Source: JAODBQ01 sp038213195 (GTDB lineage: Bacteria; Actinomycetota; Acidimicrobiia; Acidimicrobiales; Ilumatobacteraceae). Taken from it: a DNA stretch of 46,639 nucleotides. The first letter of the stretch is position 1. Each line of letters starts with the position of its first letter. The position numbers were made by a program, and so were the translations under genes. Shown piece after piece: positions 16,248-23,958 of this stretch. The notes under the pieces are model-generated. The model was given only the letters and a program-made list of their open reading frames with translations. It was not told where the DNA came from and did not search any database. The stretch spans positions 1 to 46,639 of the forward strand of contig JBBQTN010000012.1 of assembly GCA_038213195.1 (NCBI GenBank), in the 5' to 3' direction.

Positions 16248-17576
16248 TCACTTCAGGAAGCCTTCGTAGTTGCGCATCATCAGTTGTCCGTCGATCTGAC
16301 GGATGAGCTCCATTCCCACACCGACCGCGATCAGCACGGTGGTACCCGCGAACGGGAATCCCTGGACCTTGAAGATCCACAGGATGATGTACGGCATGAT
16401 CGCGATGAACGCGACGAACAGGGCACCGGGCAGGGTGATCCGGTTGACAGCCTTGGCGAGGTAGCGCTCGGTCTGCGGGCCGGGACGTACGCCGGGGATG
16501 AAGCCGCCCTGGCGGCGGATCTGGTCGGCCTGCTGGATCGGGTCGAACGCGATCGAGTTGTAGAAGTAGGCGAAGGCGATGATCATCACCGCGAACAGGG
16601 CGACGTAGATCAGGCTCTGCGAGTTGACCAGGTTCTTCGTCACGAAGCGCTGGAGAGCGGCCCGCCAGCCGGCCCCGCTGCTGCCACCGAGCAGGTTGGA
16701 GATCAGCACCGGCAGGAGCAACACGGAGCTGGCGAAGATGATCGCGATCACGCCGCTCTGGTTGACCTTGAGCGGGATGTAGGTGTTCTGACCGCCGTAC
16801 ATCCGTCGTCCGACGACGCGCTTGGCGAACTGCACCGGGATCCGCCGCACCGCCAGCTCGACGCGCACCACGGCGACGACGATGCCGAGGCTGAGCATGA
16901 ACAGGATCACCGAGGCGGCCTGGTTCTCCTGCCAGATGCGGTAGAAGCCGTACGGCAGACCGCTGATCACCGAGGCGAAGATGACCATGCTCATCCCGTT
17001 GCCGATGCCGCGCTGGCTGATCATCTCGCCGATCCACATCAGCATCGCCGCGCCGGCCACGAGGGTCAGGATCACCAGATAACCGCGCGGCCAGATCCCG
17101 TCCGGGAGCAGCTGGATGCCCTGGGGGATGCGCTGCGCGGCGCCGAAGAAGGCGTTGCCGCGACCGGCTCCGAAGATGAACGTCAGGGCCGTCGCCTGCA
17201 GCAGCGCGATGCCGATGCCGAGGTAGCGGGTGTACTGGGTGATCTTGCGCTGCCCGACCGCGCCCTCCTGCTGCAGCTTCTCCAGCTTGGGGATCACCAC
17301 CCCGAGCACCTGCATGATGATGCTCGCCGTGATGTAGGGCATGATCCCGAGCGCGAAGATCGAGAAGCTGCCGAACGCGCCGCCGCTGAACAGGTCGAGG
17401 AAGCCGAGCGCGCCCTGCTGCTGCACGCCCTTCTTGAACTGCTTCACCGCCTCCGGGTCGATGCCCGGAACCCGGATCGCGACGCCCAAACGATAGAGCG
17501 CGATCATCAGCAGCAGGAACAGGAACTTGTTCCGCAGGTCGCTGATCTTGAAGACGTTCTTGACGTTCGACAGCAA
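16248..17576 (-). CDS. secY: Preprotein translocase subunit SecY
   Basis: Membrane channel of the Sec system, with about ten transmembrane helices in 442 residues. Landmarks are YRLGVAIRVPGIDP, the plug region around GGAFGSFSIFALGIMPYITASIIMQ, and the cytoplasmic loop QRGIGNGMS. The start is TTG at 17576 with AGGAG 6 bases upstream. It follows rplO by 83 bases; an inverted GAGCTC pair (17644-17661) at the rplO stop could form a weak hairpin there. Confidence 0.97.
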   Translation of the reverse strand: MLSNVKNVFKISDLRNKFLFLLLMIALYRLGVAIRVPGIDPEAVKQFKKGVQQQGALGFLDLFSGGAFGSFSIFALGIMPYITASIIMQVLGVVIPKLEKLQQEGAVGQRKITQYTRYLGIGIALLQATALTFIFGAGRGNAFFGAAQRIPQGIQLLPDGIWPRGYLVILTLVAGAAMLMWIGEMISQRGIGNGMSMVIFASVISGLPYGFYRIWQENQAASVILFMLSLGIVVAVVRVELAVRRIPVQFAKRVVGRRMYGGQNTYIPLKVNQSGVIAIIFASSVLLLPVLISNLLGGSSGAGWRAALQRFVTKNLVNSQSLIYVALFAVMIIAFAYFYNSIAFDPIQQADQIRRQGGFIPGVRPGPQTERYLAKAVNRITLPGALFVAFIAIMPYIILWIFKVQGFPFAGTTVLIAVGVGMELIRQIDGQLMMRNYEGFLK

Positions 17577-17659
17577 GTCGGACTCCTGGTGATGATCGGC
17601 GACTCGGATCGACGCTAATGCGCGCCGAGCAGTTCAGGGCAGGGAGCTCGAAGGCGAGC

Positions 17660-18154
17660 TCAGCGGTTGGCGAACTGGTTGCCCTGCACGGGCGGACGGC
17701 CCTGCTTGAACGGCAACGGAAGGATCGTGACGCTACCTCCCGCGGCCGTGATGGCGGCGGCAGCGGACTTGGACACGCCGTGGGCGGTGACGTGCACCGC
17801 GGTCGTGATCTCACCCCGGGCGAGGACCTTCACGAAGGTCCCCTTGCGCACGAGGCCGCCGGCGACGAGGACGTCGGGGTCGACGCCGTCGACGCCCAAG
17901 GCTGCGATCTGGTCGAGGTTGACCGGGCTGTACTCGACGCGGAACGGGTTGTTGAAGCCCTTCAGCTTCGGCACGCGCTGCTTGAGACCGGTCTGGCCGC
18001 CCTCGAAGCCGCGAGCGACCTTGCCGCGACCGCGCGACTGCTGGCCCTTCGTGCCGGCGCCCGCGGTCTTGCCGCCCTTGCCGCCGATGCCGCGGCCGAC
18101 CCGCTTCTTGGACTTGTTGGACCCGGGGGACGGGGCGAGCTCGTCGACGCGCAT
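17660..18154 (-). CDS. rplO: 50S ribosomal protein L15
   Basis: Late-assembly protein uL15. The ATG at 18154 gives 164 residues starting MRVDELAPSPGSNKSKKRVGRG. The glycine- and basic-rich N-terminal half (GRGIGGKGGKTAGAGTKGQ, RGFEGGQTGL) is diagnostic. It begins 4 bases after the rpmD stop. Upstream in-frame codons belong to the rpmD overlap and are excluded. Confidence 0.96.
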   Translation of the reverse strand: MRVDELAPSPGSNKSKKRVGRGIGGKGGKTAGAGTKGQQSRGRGKVARGFEGGQTGLKQRVPKLKGFNNPFRVEYSPVNLDQIAALGVDGVDPDVLVAGGLVRKGTFVKVLARGEITTAVHVTAHGVSKSAAAAITAAGGSVTILPLPFKQGRPPVQGNQFANR

Positions 18155-18158
18155 GTCG

Positions 18159-18428
18159 TCAGCCCTCCTTCTCGGTCGTGTCGGCCGTGGTGTCGCTGTT
18201 GCCGACCGTGTTGTTGACGACGGCGACGAGGTGCGGCACCCTGGCGAGCATGCCGCGGATCTCCGGGCGGTCGGGCAGGACGTTGCTGTCGCCGATCTTG
18301 CGCAGCCCGAGGGCACGCATCGTGGCCCGGGTCTTCGGCTTGTTGGCGATGCTGGAGCGGACCTGGGTGACCGTGACGGTCCCCGCGCCGGCCGCGCGGT
18401 GCACTGGTTGACGGCGGATCTGGGCCAT
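18159..18428 (-). CDS. rpmD: 50S ribosomal protein L30, extended
   Basis: Protein uL30. The core VTVTQVRSSIANKPKTRATMRALGLRKIG to PEIRGMLARVPHLVAV is intact. At 89 residues it exceeds the usual 60: it has a basic N-terminal extension of about 16 residues and a Ser/Thr/Asp-rich tail of about 13. The ATG overlaps the rpsE stop by one base (TGATG). Confidence 0.94.
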   Translation of the reverse strand: MAQIRRQPVHRAAGAGTVTVTQVRSSIANKPKTRATMRALGLRKIGDSNVLPDRPEIRGMLARVPHLVAVVNNTVGNSDTTADTTEKEG

Positions 18429-19021
18429 CAGCGTGCCTCTCCTGCGATCTGCTTCTTGCGATCGTTGTACGCCTTGAGCATCCCCTTGGGGACGAAGTCC
18501 TCGGCGGCGAGGCCGCGCCGCTTGGCGACGTCCTCGGGACGCTGCAACGACTGCAGGCCGTTGATCGTCGCCCTGGCGACGTTGATCGCGTTCGACGAGC
18601 CGAGCGACTTGCACAGGATGTCGTGCACGCCGGCCTCCTCGAGGATCACCCGCGCCGCACCACCGGCGATGACCCCGGTACCGGGTGCAGCGGGCTTCAT
18701 CAGCACCCGTCCGGCACCGGTGACGCCGATGATCGGGTGGGTGATCGTGCTGCCGGCGAGGGGGACGTCGAACAGGTTCTTCTTCGCCTCTTCCGTGCCC
18801 TTCTGGATCGCCAGCGGCACTTCCTTGGCCTTGCCGTAGCCGAGCCCGACCCGGCCGTTGCCGTCGCCGATCACCACGAGCGCGGTGAACGAGAACCGCC
18901 GGCCGCCCTTGACGACCTTGGCGACGCGGTTGATCGTGATCACCCGTGACTCGCGCAGGCCGCTCGGATCCGGCGGCGGCGAGTACTGGTTCTGGTTGTT
19001 GTAGTTGCTCTGGCCAGGCAT
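18428..19021 (-). CDS. rpsE: 30S ribosomal protein S5
   Basis: Protein uS5, involved in decoding fidelity. The 197 residues begin with an Asn/Gln/Pro-rich extension of about 25 residues before the core RVAKVVKGGRRFSFTALVVIGDGNGRVG. The C-terminal domain has GTGVIAGGAARVILE and GSSNAINVARAT. Start and stop overlap the neighbours by one base each. Confidence 0.97.
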   Translation of the reverse strand: MPGQSNYNNQNQYSPPPDPSGLRESRVITINRVAKVVKGGRRFSFTALVVIGDGNGRVGLGYGKAKEVPLAIQKGTEEAKKNLFDVPLAGSTITHPIIGVTGAGRVLMKPAAPGTGVIAGGAARVILEEAGVHDILCKSLGSSNAINVARATINGLQSLQRPEDVAKRRGLAAEDFVPKGMLKAYNDRKKQIAGEAR

Positions 19022-19389
19022 CAGAACTCCAAACCTGCTGCGCGTGCCGCAGCGGCGACCGCTGCGACGCGGCCGTGGTAGAGGAACCCACCACGGTCGA
19101 AGACCACCTGCTCGACGCCGGCCGCCTTGGCCCGCTCGGCGATCAGGGTGCCGACACGGCCGGCCGCGGCGACCGTCGCGCCACTGCCCTCGCCGCGCAG
19201 GTCCTTCTCGCCGGTGCTCGCAGCCGCGACGGTGCGACCGGAGTCGTCGTCGATCAGCTGCAGGCTGAGGTGCTTGTTGGAACGGAACACGGCCAGGCGC
19301 GGGCGCGCCGCTGTGCCGTGGATCTTCTTGCGCACCCGACGGTGACGGGTGATCCGTCCCGTCCGGCGCTTGCTGGCGACGTCGCTCAT
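19021..19389 (-). CDS. rplR: 50S ribosomal protein L18
   Basis: 5S rRNA-binding protein uL18, 122 residues from the ATG at 19389 (a GTG one codon upstream is possible). Landmarks are RHRRVRKKIHGTAARPRLAVFRSNKHL, the QLIDDDSGRTVAAAST segment and VFDRGGFLYHGRVAA. Overlaps rpsE by one base. Confidence 0.96.
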   Translation of the reverse strand: MSDVASKRRTGRITRHRRVRKKIHGTAARPRLAVFRSNKHLSLQLIDDDSGRTVAAASTGEKDLRGEGSGATVAAAGRVGTLIAERAKAAGVEQVVFDRGGFLYHGRVAAVAAAARAAGLEF

Positions 19390-19394
19390 CACAT

Positions 19395-19438
19395 GCTCAC
19401 TTCTTGCCGGTTCATGCCGACGCTCACTTCTTGCCGGT
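19395..19438 (-). repeat. 27-bp tandem duplication of the rplF 3' end
   Basis: The 17-base string ACCGGCAAGAAGTGAGC (minus strand) occurs at 19438-19422, where it encodes the last rplF codons and TGA, and again at 19411-19395 in the rplF-rplR gap. The offset is exactly 27 bases. Confidence 0.85.
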
Positions 19439-19966
19439 CTTGCCGGCCTTGCGGAGGACCTTCTCGCCGAGGTAGCGCACGCCCTTGCCCTTGTACGGCT
19501 CTGGCTTGCGCACGGCGCGGATGTTCGCGGCCACCTGGCCGACGAGTTCCTTGTCGATGCCGCTGACGATCACCCTGGTCGGCGACGGGCACTCGAACGT
19601 GATCCCGTCCGGAGCGGTCATCAGCACCGGGTGGCTGAAACCGAGGGCCAGGCGCAGGCTCGCGGGGTTGAGCGCCTCGGCGCGGTAGCCGACGCCGATG
19701 ATCTCCAGCTCCTTGCTGAACCCGTTGGTCACGCCGACGACCATGTTCGACACGAGCGAGCGGCTGAGGCCGTGCAGGGCACGGTTGTCGCGCTCGTCGT
19801 CGGGACGCTCGACGAGGAGGTTGCCCTCGTCGCGACGGATGGTGATCGCACCGGGGATGGTGCGGCTGAGGGTGCCCCTCGGCCCGGTGACGACGACGTC
19901 GGGACCGTTGATGGTGACGTCGACCCCGCCGGGGACTTCGATCGGGGACTTACCGATGCGTGACAT
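19424..19966 (-). CDS. rplF: 50S ribosomal protein L6
   Basis: Protein uL6, 180 residues, two related alpha/beta domains. Landmarks are SRIGKSPIEVPGGVDV, RALHGLSRSLVSNMV, the ELEIIGVGYRA motif and the C-terminal EPYKGKGVRYLGEKVLRKAGKTGKK. It ends before a duplicated copy of its own 3' end. Confidence 0.97.
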   Translation of the reverse strand: MSRIGKSPIEVPGGVDVTINGPDVVVTGPRGTLSRTIPGAITIRRDEGNLLVERPDDERDNRALHGLSRSLVSNMVVGVTNGFSKELEIIGVGYRAEALNPASLRLALGFSHPVLMTAPDGITFECPSPTRVIVSGIDKELVGQVAANIRAVRKPEPYKGKGVRYLGEKVLRKAGKTGKK

Positions 19967-19978
19967 GGTTCGCTTCCC

Positions 19979-20380
19979 TTACCAGACGTAGCAGAGGACT
20001 TCGCCGCCGACCTTGCGCTGACGCGCTTCACGGTCGGTCATCAGTCCCTGGCTGGTGGACAGGACGGCCACCCCGAGGCCACCGAGCACGCGCGGGACAG
20101 CGTTGCTCTGGCGGTAGACCCGCAGGCCTGGGGTGGAGATGCGGCGCAGACCGGCGATGGTGCGGGCACGATCGGGCGAGTACTTCATCGCGATCGTGAG
20201 CACGTCACCGGGACCCTTCGTGGACGGGGTGACGTCGAAGCCGCTGATGTACCCCTCCTTGTGGAGGATCGCAGCGAGGGCCACCTTCTGCTTGGACGAG
20301 GGCATGCGGACCTCATCGTGCATCGCCGTGTTGGCGTTGCGGATGCGGGTCAGCATGTCGGCGATCGGATCAGTGAGCAT
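19979..20380 (-). CDS. rpsH: 30S ribosomal protein S8
   Basis: Protein uS8, 133 residues, a primary 16S rRNA binder. Starts MLTDPIADMLTRIRNANTA and ends with the conserved GLGVAVLSTSQGLMTDREARQ..GGEVLCYVW region. It lies 9 bases after the rpsN stop and is followed by rplF. Confidence 0.97.
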   Translation of the reverse strand: MLTDPIADMLTRIRNANTAMHDEVRMPSSKQKVALAAILHKEGYISGFDVTPSTKGPGDVLTIAMKYSPDRARTIAGLRRISTPGLRVYRQSNAVPRVLGGLGVAVLSTSQGLMTDREARQRKVGGEVLCYVW

Positions 20381-20389
20381 CGGGCCTCC

Positions 20390-20575
20390 TCACCAGCTCG
20401 CCTTGGTCATGCCGGGGATCTCGCCGGCATGGGCCATCTCGCGCAGGCAGATCCGGCACAGGCCGAACTTGCGGAACACCGAACGCGCCCGACCACAACG
20501 GCGGCAGCGGGTGTAGCCGCGCACCTTGTACTTCGGCGTGGCGTTCGACTTGTTGATCAACGACTTCTTGGCCAT
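20390..20575 (-). CDS. rpsN: 30S ribosomal protein S14, zinc form
   Basis: Protein uS14 type Z, 61 residues. Zinc ligands are in YTRCRRCGRARSV and FGLCRICLREMA. The end GEIPGMTKASW is typical. Sits 12 bases after rplE. Confidence 0.97.
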   Translation of the reverse strand: MAKKSLINKSNATPKYKVRGYTRCRRCGRARSVFRKFGLCRICLREMAHAGEIPGMTKASW

Positions 20576-20587
20576 GTCGATGCTCCG

Positions 20588-21250
20588 TTACTTCTTCTTC
20601 GCTGCCGAGGCAGGGGCGCGGTTGCCGCCCCGCTGGGGGCCACGACGCTTCTTGGTCTGGATGGGTGCGGGCCCGGCCTCGTCGCCGCGCTTGAACGGGA
20701 AGCCGAACGCGTCGAGCAGCGCCCTGCCCTGGTCGTTGCTGACCGCGGTGGTGACGATCGTGATGTCCATGCCGCGCGGCGCGTCGACGCGGTCGTACTC
20801 GATCTCCGGGAACACCGTCTGCTCGTTGAGCCCGAACGTGTAGTTGCCGCGACCGTCCCAGCTGGTGGACGGCAGGCCGCGGAAGTCACGGATGCGCGGG
20901 ATCGCGATGGCGATCAGCCGGTCGAGGAACTCCCACATCCGGTCGCCGCGCAGGGTCACCTTGCAGCCGATCGACTGGCCTTCGCGCAGCTTGAACCCGG
21001 CGATCGAGGTCTTCGCCTTGGTGATGATCGGCTTCTGGCCGCTGATCGCAGTGAGGTCGCGCACCGCGCCCTCGAGCAGCGACGGCTGCTGGGTGGCGCG
21101 GCCGACGCCCATGTTGATGACGACCTTCTCGAGACGCGGCACCTGCATCACGTTGGGCAGTCCGAGCTGGTCCTTCAGCGCACCCTTGACCTCGTCGTGG
21201 TACTTGCGCTTGAGGCGTGGCACCTCGACGGTGACGGTGTCGTTGCTCAC
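20588..21250 (-). CDS. rplE: 50S ribosomal protein L5
   Basis: 5S rRNA-binding protein uL5. The core VINMGVGRATQQPSLLEGAVRDL, GCKVTLRGDRMWEFLDRLI and NYTFGLNEQTVFPEIEYD is intact. At 220 residues it is longer than the usual 180-190 because of a basic C-terminal tail of about 30 residues. The GTG start at 21250 overlaps the rplX stop by 4 bases. Confidence 0.96.
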   Translation of the reverse strand: MSNDTVTVEVPRLKRKYHDEVKGALKDQLGLPNVMQVPRLEKVVINMGVGRATQQPSLLEGAVRDLTAISGQKPIITKAKTSIAGFKLREGQSIGCKVTLRGDRMWEFLDRLIAIAIPRIRDFRGLPSTSWDGRGNYTFGLNEQTVFPEIEYDRVDAPRGMDITIVTTAVSNDQGRALLDAFGFPFKRGDEAGPAPIQTKKRRGPQRGGNRAPASAAKKK

Positions 21251-21549
21251 GAGATCACCTCACCGGAGCGCTTGGCGACGCGCACCTTCGTGCCGTTGCG
21301 AAAGTCGTAGCCGACGCGGGTCGGCCGGCCCTTGTGCACGAGCATCACGTTGCTGGCGTCGACGGGCATGTCGCGGTCGATGATCCCGCCCTGCTGGTTG
21401 ACCCGGTTCGGCTTGGAGTGCTTCTTGACCCGGTTCACGCCGTTGACGATCACCTTGTTGTCGTCCGGGAAGACCTGGACGATCTCGCCCTCTGTGCCCT
21501 TGTCCTTGCCGGAGATCACCACGACGGTGTCGCCCTTCTTCAGCTTCAT
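21247..21549 (-). CDS. rplX: 50S ribosomal protein L24
   Basis: Assembly-initiator protein uL24 with KOW motif KGDTVVVISGKDKGTEGEIVQVFPDDNKVIV. I choose the ATG at 21549, 7 bases from GGAGG inside rplN, for 100 residues; GTG at 21552 is possible. The start overlaps the rplN stop by one base. Confidence 0.96.
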   Translation of the reverse strand: MKLKKGDTVVVISGKDKGTEGEIVQVFPDDNKVIVNGVNRVKKHSKPNRVNQQGGIIDRDMPVDASNVMLVHKGRPTRVGYDFRNGTKVRVAKRSGEVIS

Positions 21550-21917
21550 CACAACACCTCCGGTGCCAGCGAGACGATGCGCATGAACCGCTTATCGCGC
21601 AGCTCGCGGCCCACCGGGCCGAAGATGCGCGTGCCGCGCGGCGTCAGGTCGTCCTTGATGATCACGGCTGCGTTCTCGTCGAAGCGGATGTAGCTGCCGT
21701 CGGCACGCCGCTTCTCCTTCTTGGTGCGCACGACGACGCACTTGACGACGTCGCCCTTCTTCACGCCGGCGCCGGGGATCGCGTCCTTGACGGTGGCGAC
21801 GAAGATGTCACCGATCGACGCGTACCGGCGGCGCGTACCGCCGAGCACCTTGATGCACAGCACCTCTTTGGCGCCGCTGTTGTCGGCGACGCGCAGACGG
21901 CTCTCTTGCTGGATCAT
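21549..21917 (-). CDS. rplN: 50S ribosomal protein L14
   Basis: Protein uL14 at the subunit interface, 122 residues from the ATG at 21917 (MIQQESRLRVADNSGAKEV). IGDIFVATVKDAIPGAGVKKGDVVKCVVVRTKKE is typical. The frame stays open upstream through the 36-bp repeats, but that is repeat sequence. The ATG overlaps the stop of the repeat-encoded small frame (ATGA). In E. coli, rplN begins the spc operon. Confidence 0.96.
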   Translation of the reverse strand: MIQQESRLRVADNSGAKEVLCIKVLGGTRRRYASIGDIFVATVKDAIPGAGVKKGDVVKCVVVRTKKEKRRADGSYIRFDENAAVIIKDDLTPRGTRIFGPVGRELRDKRFMRIVSLAPEVL

Positions 21918-22105
21918 CGGACCACCTCGGACTTCTCGGATCTCTCGCTGCGCTCGATCACTGTGCTGCCGAAGGACTTCTCGCTGCGCTCGATCACTGT
22001 GCTGCCGGAGGACTTCTCGCTGCGCTCGTTCACTGTGCTGCCGGAGGACTTCTCGCTGCGCTCGATCACTGTGCTGCCGGAGGACTTCTCGCTGCGCTCG
22101 ATCAC
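21914..22105 (-). CDS. Repeat-encoded 63-residue small frame bridging rpsQ and rplN
   Basis: GTG at 22105 overlaps the rpsQ stop (GTGA) and the frame ends in TGA overlapping the rplN ATG (ATGA). The product would be five near-copies of IERSEKSSGSTV, a charged, Ser-rich, probably disordered 12-mer. The coupling at both ends is what a real operon gene would show, but the two other minus-strand frames and the plus strand through the repeat are also open, because 36 is a multiple of three. No ribosome binding site precedes the GTG. No family is recognised. It may be a real small protein, or a repeat that keeps ribosomes running between two genes. Confidence 0.4.
   Translation of the reverse strand: MIERSEKSSGSTVIERSEKSSGSTVNERSEKSSGSTVIERSEKSFGSTVIERSERSEKSEVVR
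21944..22100. repeat. 36-bp tandem repeat at the S10/spc junction
   Basis: The 13-mer CTCGCTGCGCTCG occurs at 21944, 21980, 22016, 22052 and 22088, an exact 36-base period. Copies differ at only a few sites (GAAGG instead of GGAGG in one, CGTTC instead of CGATC in another). A partial unit precedes the first copy at 21929-21938. There are no unique spacers, so this is not a CRISPR. Confidence 0.95.
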
Positions 22106-22452
22106 TTGGCACGCTCCAGGATCTGGATGATGCGCCAGTTCTTCGACTTGCTCAGCGGCCGCGTCTCCATGACCCGGACCCTGTCGCCGATGTTGGCGTC
22201 GTTGTTCTCGTCGTGGGCGTAGAGCCGCTTCGTGCGCAGCACGAACTTGTCGTACTTCGCGTGGCGAACCCGCTCGATGACGGCGACGACCGCTGTCTTC
22301 TCCATCTTGTTGGAGACGACGAGCCCCTCGCGCACCTTGCGGGCGTTGCGCGTCGCTGCCTCGGTGGGCGCGGACTCGATGGTCGCTGCCTGGCTCGGCG
22401 CTGGTTGGCCGAGCTCGGGCTCTGTGGTGTTGTCGGTGTCGGTCATGGTCAC
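22102..22452 (-). CDS. rpsQ: 30S ribosomal protein S17, N-terminally extended
   Basis: Protein uS17. The core RKVREGLVVSNKMEKTAVVAVIERVRHAKYDKF to LSKSKNWRIIQIL is intact. It is preceded by about 37 Thr/Glu/Ala/Pro-rich residues, so the product is 116 residues instead of about 85. The GTG at 22452 overlaps the rpmC stop (GTGA); an ATG at 22446 is the alternative. It is the last gene of the S10 operon proper. Confidence 0.95.
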   Translation of the reverse strand: MTMTDTDNTTEPELGQPAPSQAATIESAPTEAATRNARKVREGLVVSNKMEKTAVVAVIERVRHAKYDKFVLRTKRLYAHDENNDANIGDRVRVMETRPLSKSKNWRIIQILERAK

Positions 22453-22664
22453 GTCGCAGACTCGGCGGCAGCGATCTCGCGCTGGCGGATGTAGGTGTTG
22501 ATGCGGCCGATCTGACGGCGCACGGTGCGGATCTCGGCGTTGTTGTCGAGCGCCCCGGTGGCGTTGCGGAAGCGCAGGTTGAGCGCCTCCTGCTTCGTGG
22601 CGCGGAGCTCCTCGATCAATGCGGAGAGGTCCAGCTCCTTCAGCTCAACGTTGGTGCGGGCCAT
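22449..22664 (-). CDS. rpmC: 50S ribosomal protein L29
   Basis: Two-helix protein uL29 near the exit tunnel, 71 residues. ELKELDLSALIEELRATKQEALNLRFRNATGAL and the second helix RTVRRQIGRINTYIRQRE match the family. The ATG at 22664 overlaps the rplP stop by one base. Confidence 0.96.
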   Translation of the reverse strand: MARTNVELKELDLSALIEELRATKQEALNLRFRNATGALDNNAEIRTVRRQIGRINTYIRQREIAAAESAT

Positions 22665-23080
22665 CAGTAGACCTCCTCGCGGGTGATGACGCGGGCCTTG
22701 ATCGGCAGCTTCTGGACGGCCTTGTTCATGGCCGCCTTGGCGATCTCTTCGTTGGGGAACGACAGCTCGAACAGGATCCGGCCCGGCCGCACCACCGCGA
22801 CCCAGAACTCCGGGTTGCCCTTGCCGGAACCCATGCGGGTCTCGGCCGGCTTCTTGGTGACGGGCTTGTCCGGGAAGATGTTGATCCAGACCTTGCCGCC
22901 ACGCTTGATGGCGCGGGTCATGGCGATGCGGGCGGCTTCGATCTGGCGGGCGGACAGCCAGCCGGATTCCAGCGCCTGGATCCCGTACTCCCCGAACGAC
23001 AGCGTGTCGCCGCCCTTGGTGAGTCCGTTCATCCGGCCGCGGTGGTGCTTGCGGTGGGCGACCTTGCGAGGCATCAACAT
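22664..23080 (-). CDS. rplP: 50S ribosomal protein L16
   Basis: Protein uL16, 138 residues, next to the A site and peptidyl transferase centre. MLMPRKVAHRKHHRGRM at the start, then GKVWINIFPDKPVTKKPAETRMGSGKG, are diagnostic. It starts 2 bases after the rpsC TAG. Confidence 0.97.
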   Translation of the reverse strand: MLMPRKVAHRKHHRGRMNGLTKGGDTLSFGEYGIQALESGWLSARQIEAARIAMTRAIKRGGKVWINIFPDKPVTKKPAETRMGSGKGNPEFWVAVVRPGRILFELSFPNEEIAKAAMNKAVQKLPIKARVITREEVY

Positions 23081-23082
23081 GA

Positions 23083-23958
23083 CTAATCGTCCCCTCGGAA
23101 GTGCGGCGTCTCGGACCCGGCATGGGTCCGGCGAGCGATCTCTTCCTCTTCGTCGAGCAACTTCTCCAACTCGGGATCGGCTTCCTTGACGAGCGGGCTG
23201 GCCTCGGGATCACCGGCTTCGGGACGCCGGGCCGTCGATGAAACGACACGCCGCGGCGCGCCTTGGCCGGAGGTCTCGCCGACAGCCATCGCCGCCTCGC
23301 GGGAGATCTTGTCGTCGTTGGCGGCCTTGTAGGGGACGATGTCACCCTTGTAGATCCACACCTTGACGCCGACCCGGCCACTCGAGGTGCGCGCTTCGCG
23401 CATCCCGTAATCGATGTCGGCGCGCAGCGTGTGCAGCGGAACCCGGCCTTCGCGGTACCACTCGGTGCGGCTCATCTCGGCGCCGCCGAGGCGGCCCGAG
23501 CATTGGACGCGGATGCCGAGGGCGCCGGCCTTCTGGGCGTTCTGCACGGCCCGCTTCATCGCCCGGCGGAAGGCGATGCGGTTGACCAGCTGGTCGGCGA
23601 CACCCTGGGCGATCAGCGCAGCATCGAGCTCGGGGCTCTTGATCTCGACGATGTTCAGCTGCACCTTGGGGTTGCCCGTGATCTGGGTCAACAGCGCACG
23701 CAGCTCGTCGGCCTGCGCGCCACGCCGGCCGATGACGATTCCTGGACGCGCGGTGTGGATGTCGACGCGGACCTTGTCACGGGTGCGCTCGATCTCGATG
23801 CGGCTCACCGCCGCGCTCTCCAGCTTCGCCATCAGGGCGCGGCGGATCTTCCAATCCTCCGTGAGGTAGTGCTTGTAGTCGCGCTCGCTGAACCACCGGC
23901 TCTTCCAGTCGGTGGTGACGCCCAGCCGGAAGCCGTAGGGGTTGATCTTCTGGCCCAT
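23083..23958 (-). CDS. rpsC: 30S ribosomal protein S3, with acidic tail
   Basis: Protein uS3 at the mRNA entry site. MGQKINPYGFRLGVTTDWKSRWF, the KH loop GIVIGRRGAQADELR and GRLGGAEMSRTEWYREGRVPLHTLRADIDYG are typical. A tail of about 70 residues ends in EKLLDEEEEIARR and further acidic residues, making 291 in total. The stop is TAG with TGA three codons later. The ATG directly follows the rplV TAG, in the same frame. Confidence 0.96.
   Translation of the reverse strand: MGQKINPYGFRLGVTTDWKSRWFSERDYKHYLTEDWKIRRALMAKLESAAVSRIEIERTRDKVRVDIHTARPGIVIGRRGAQADELRALLTQITGNPKVQLNIVEIKSPELDAALIAQGVADQLVNRIAFRRAMKRAVQNAQKAGALGIRVQCSGRLGGAEMSRTEWYREGRVPLHTLRADIDYGMREARTSSGRVGVKVWIYKGDIVPYKAANDDKISREAAMAVGETSGQGAPRRVVSSTARRPEAGDPEASPLVKEADPELEKLLDEEEEIARRTHAGSETPHFRGDD

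Noticed and set aside
21944..22100. CRISPR array
   Set aside because: The copies are head-to-tail with an exact 36-base period and no unique spacers; no cas genes are present.
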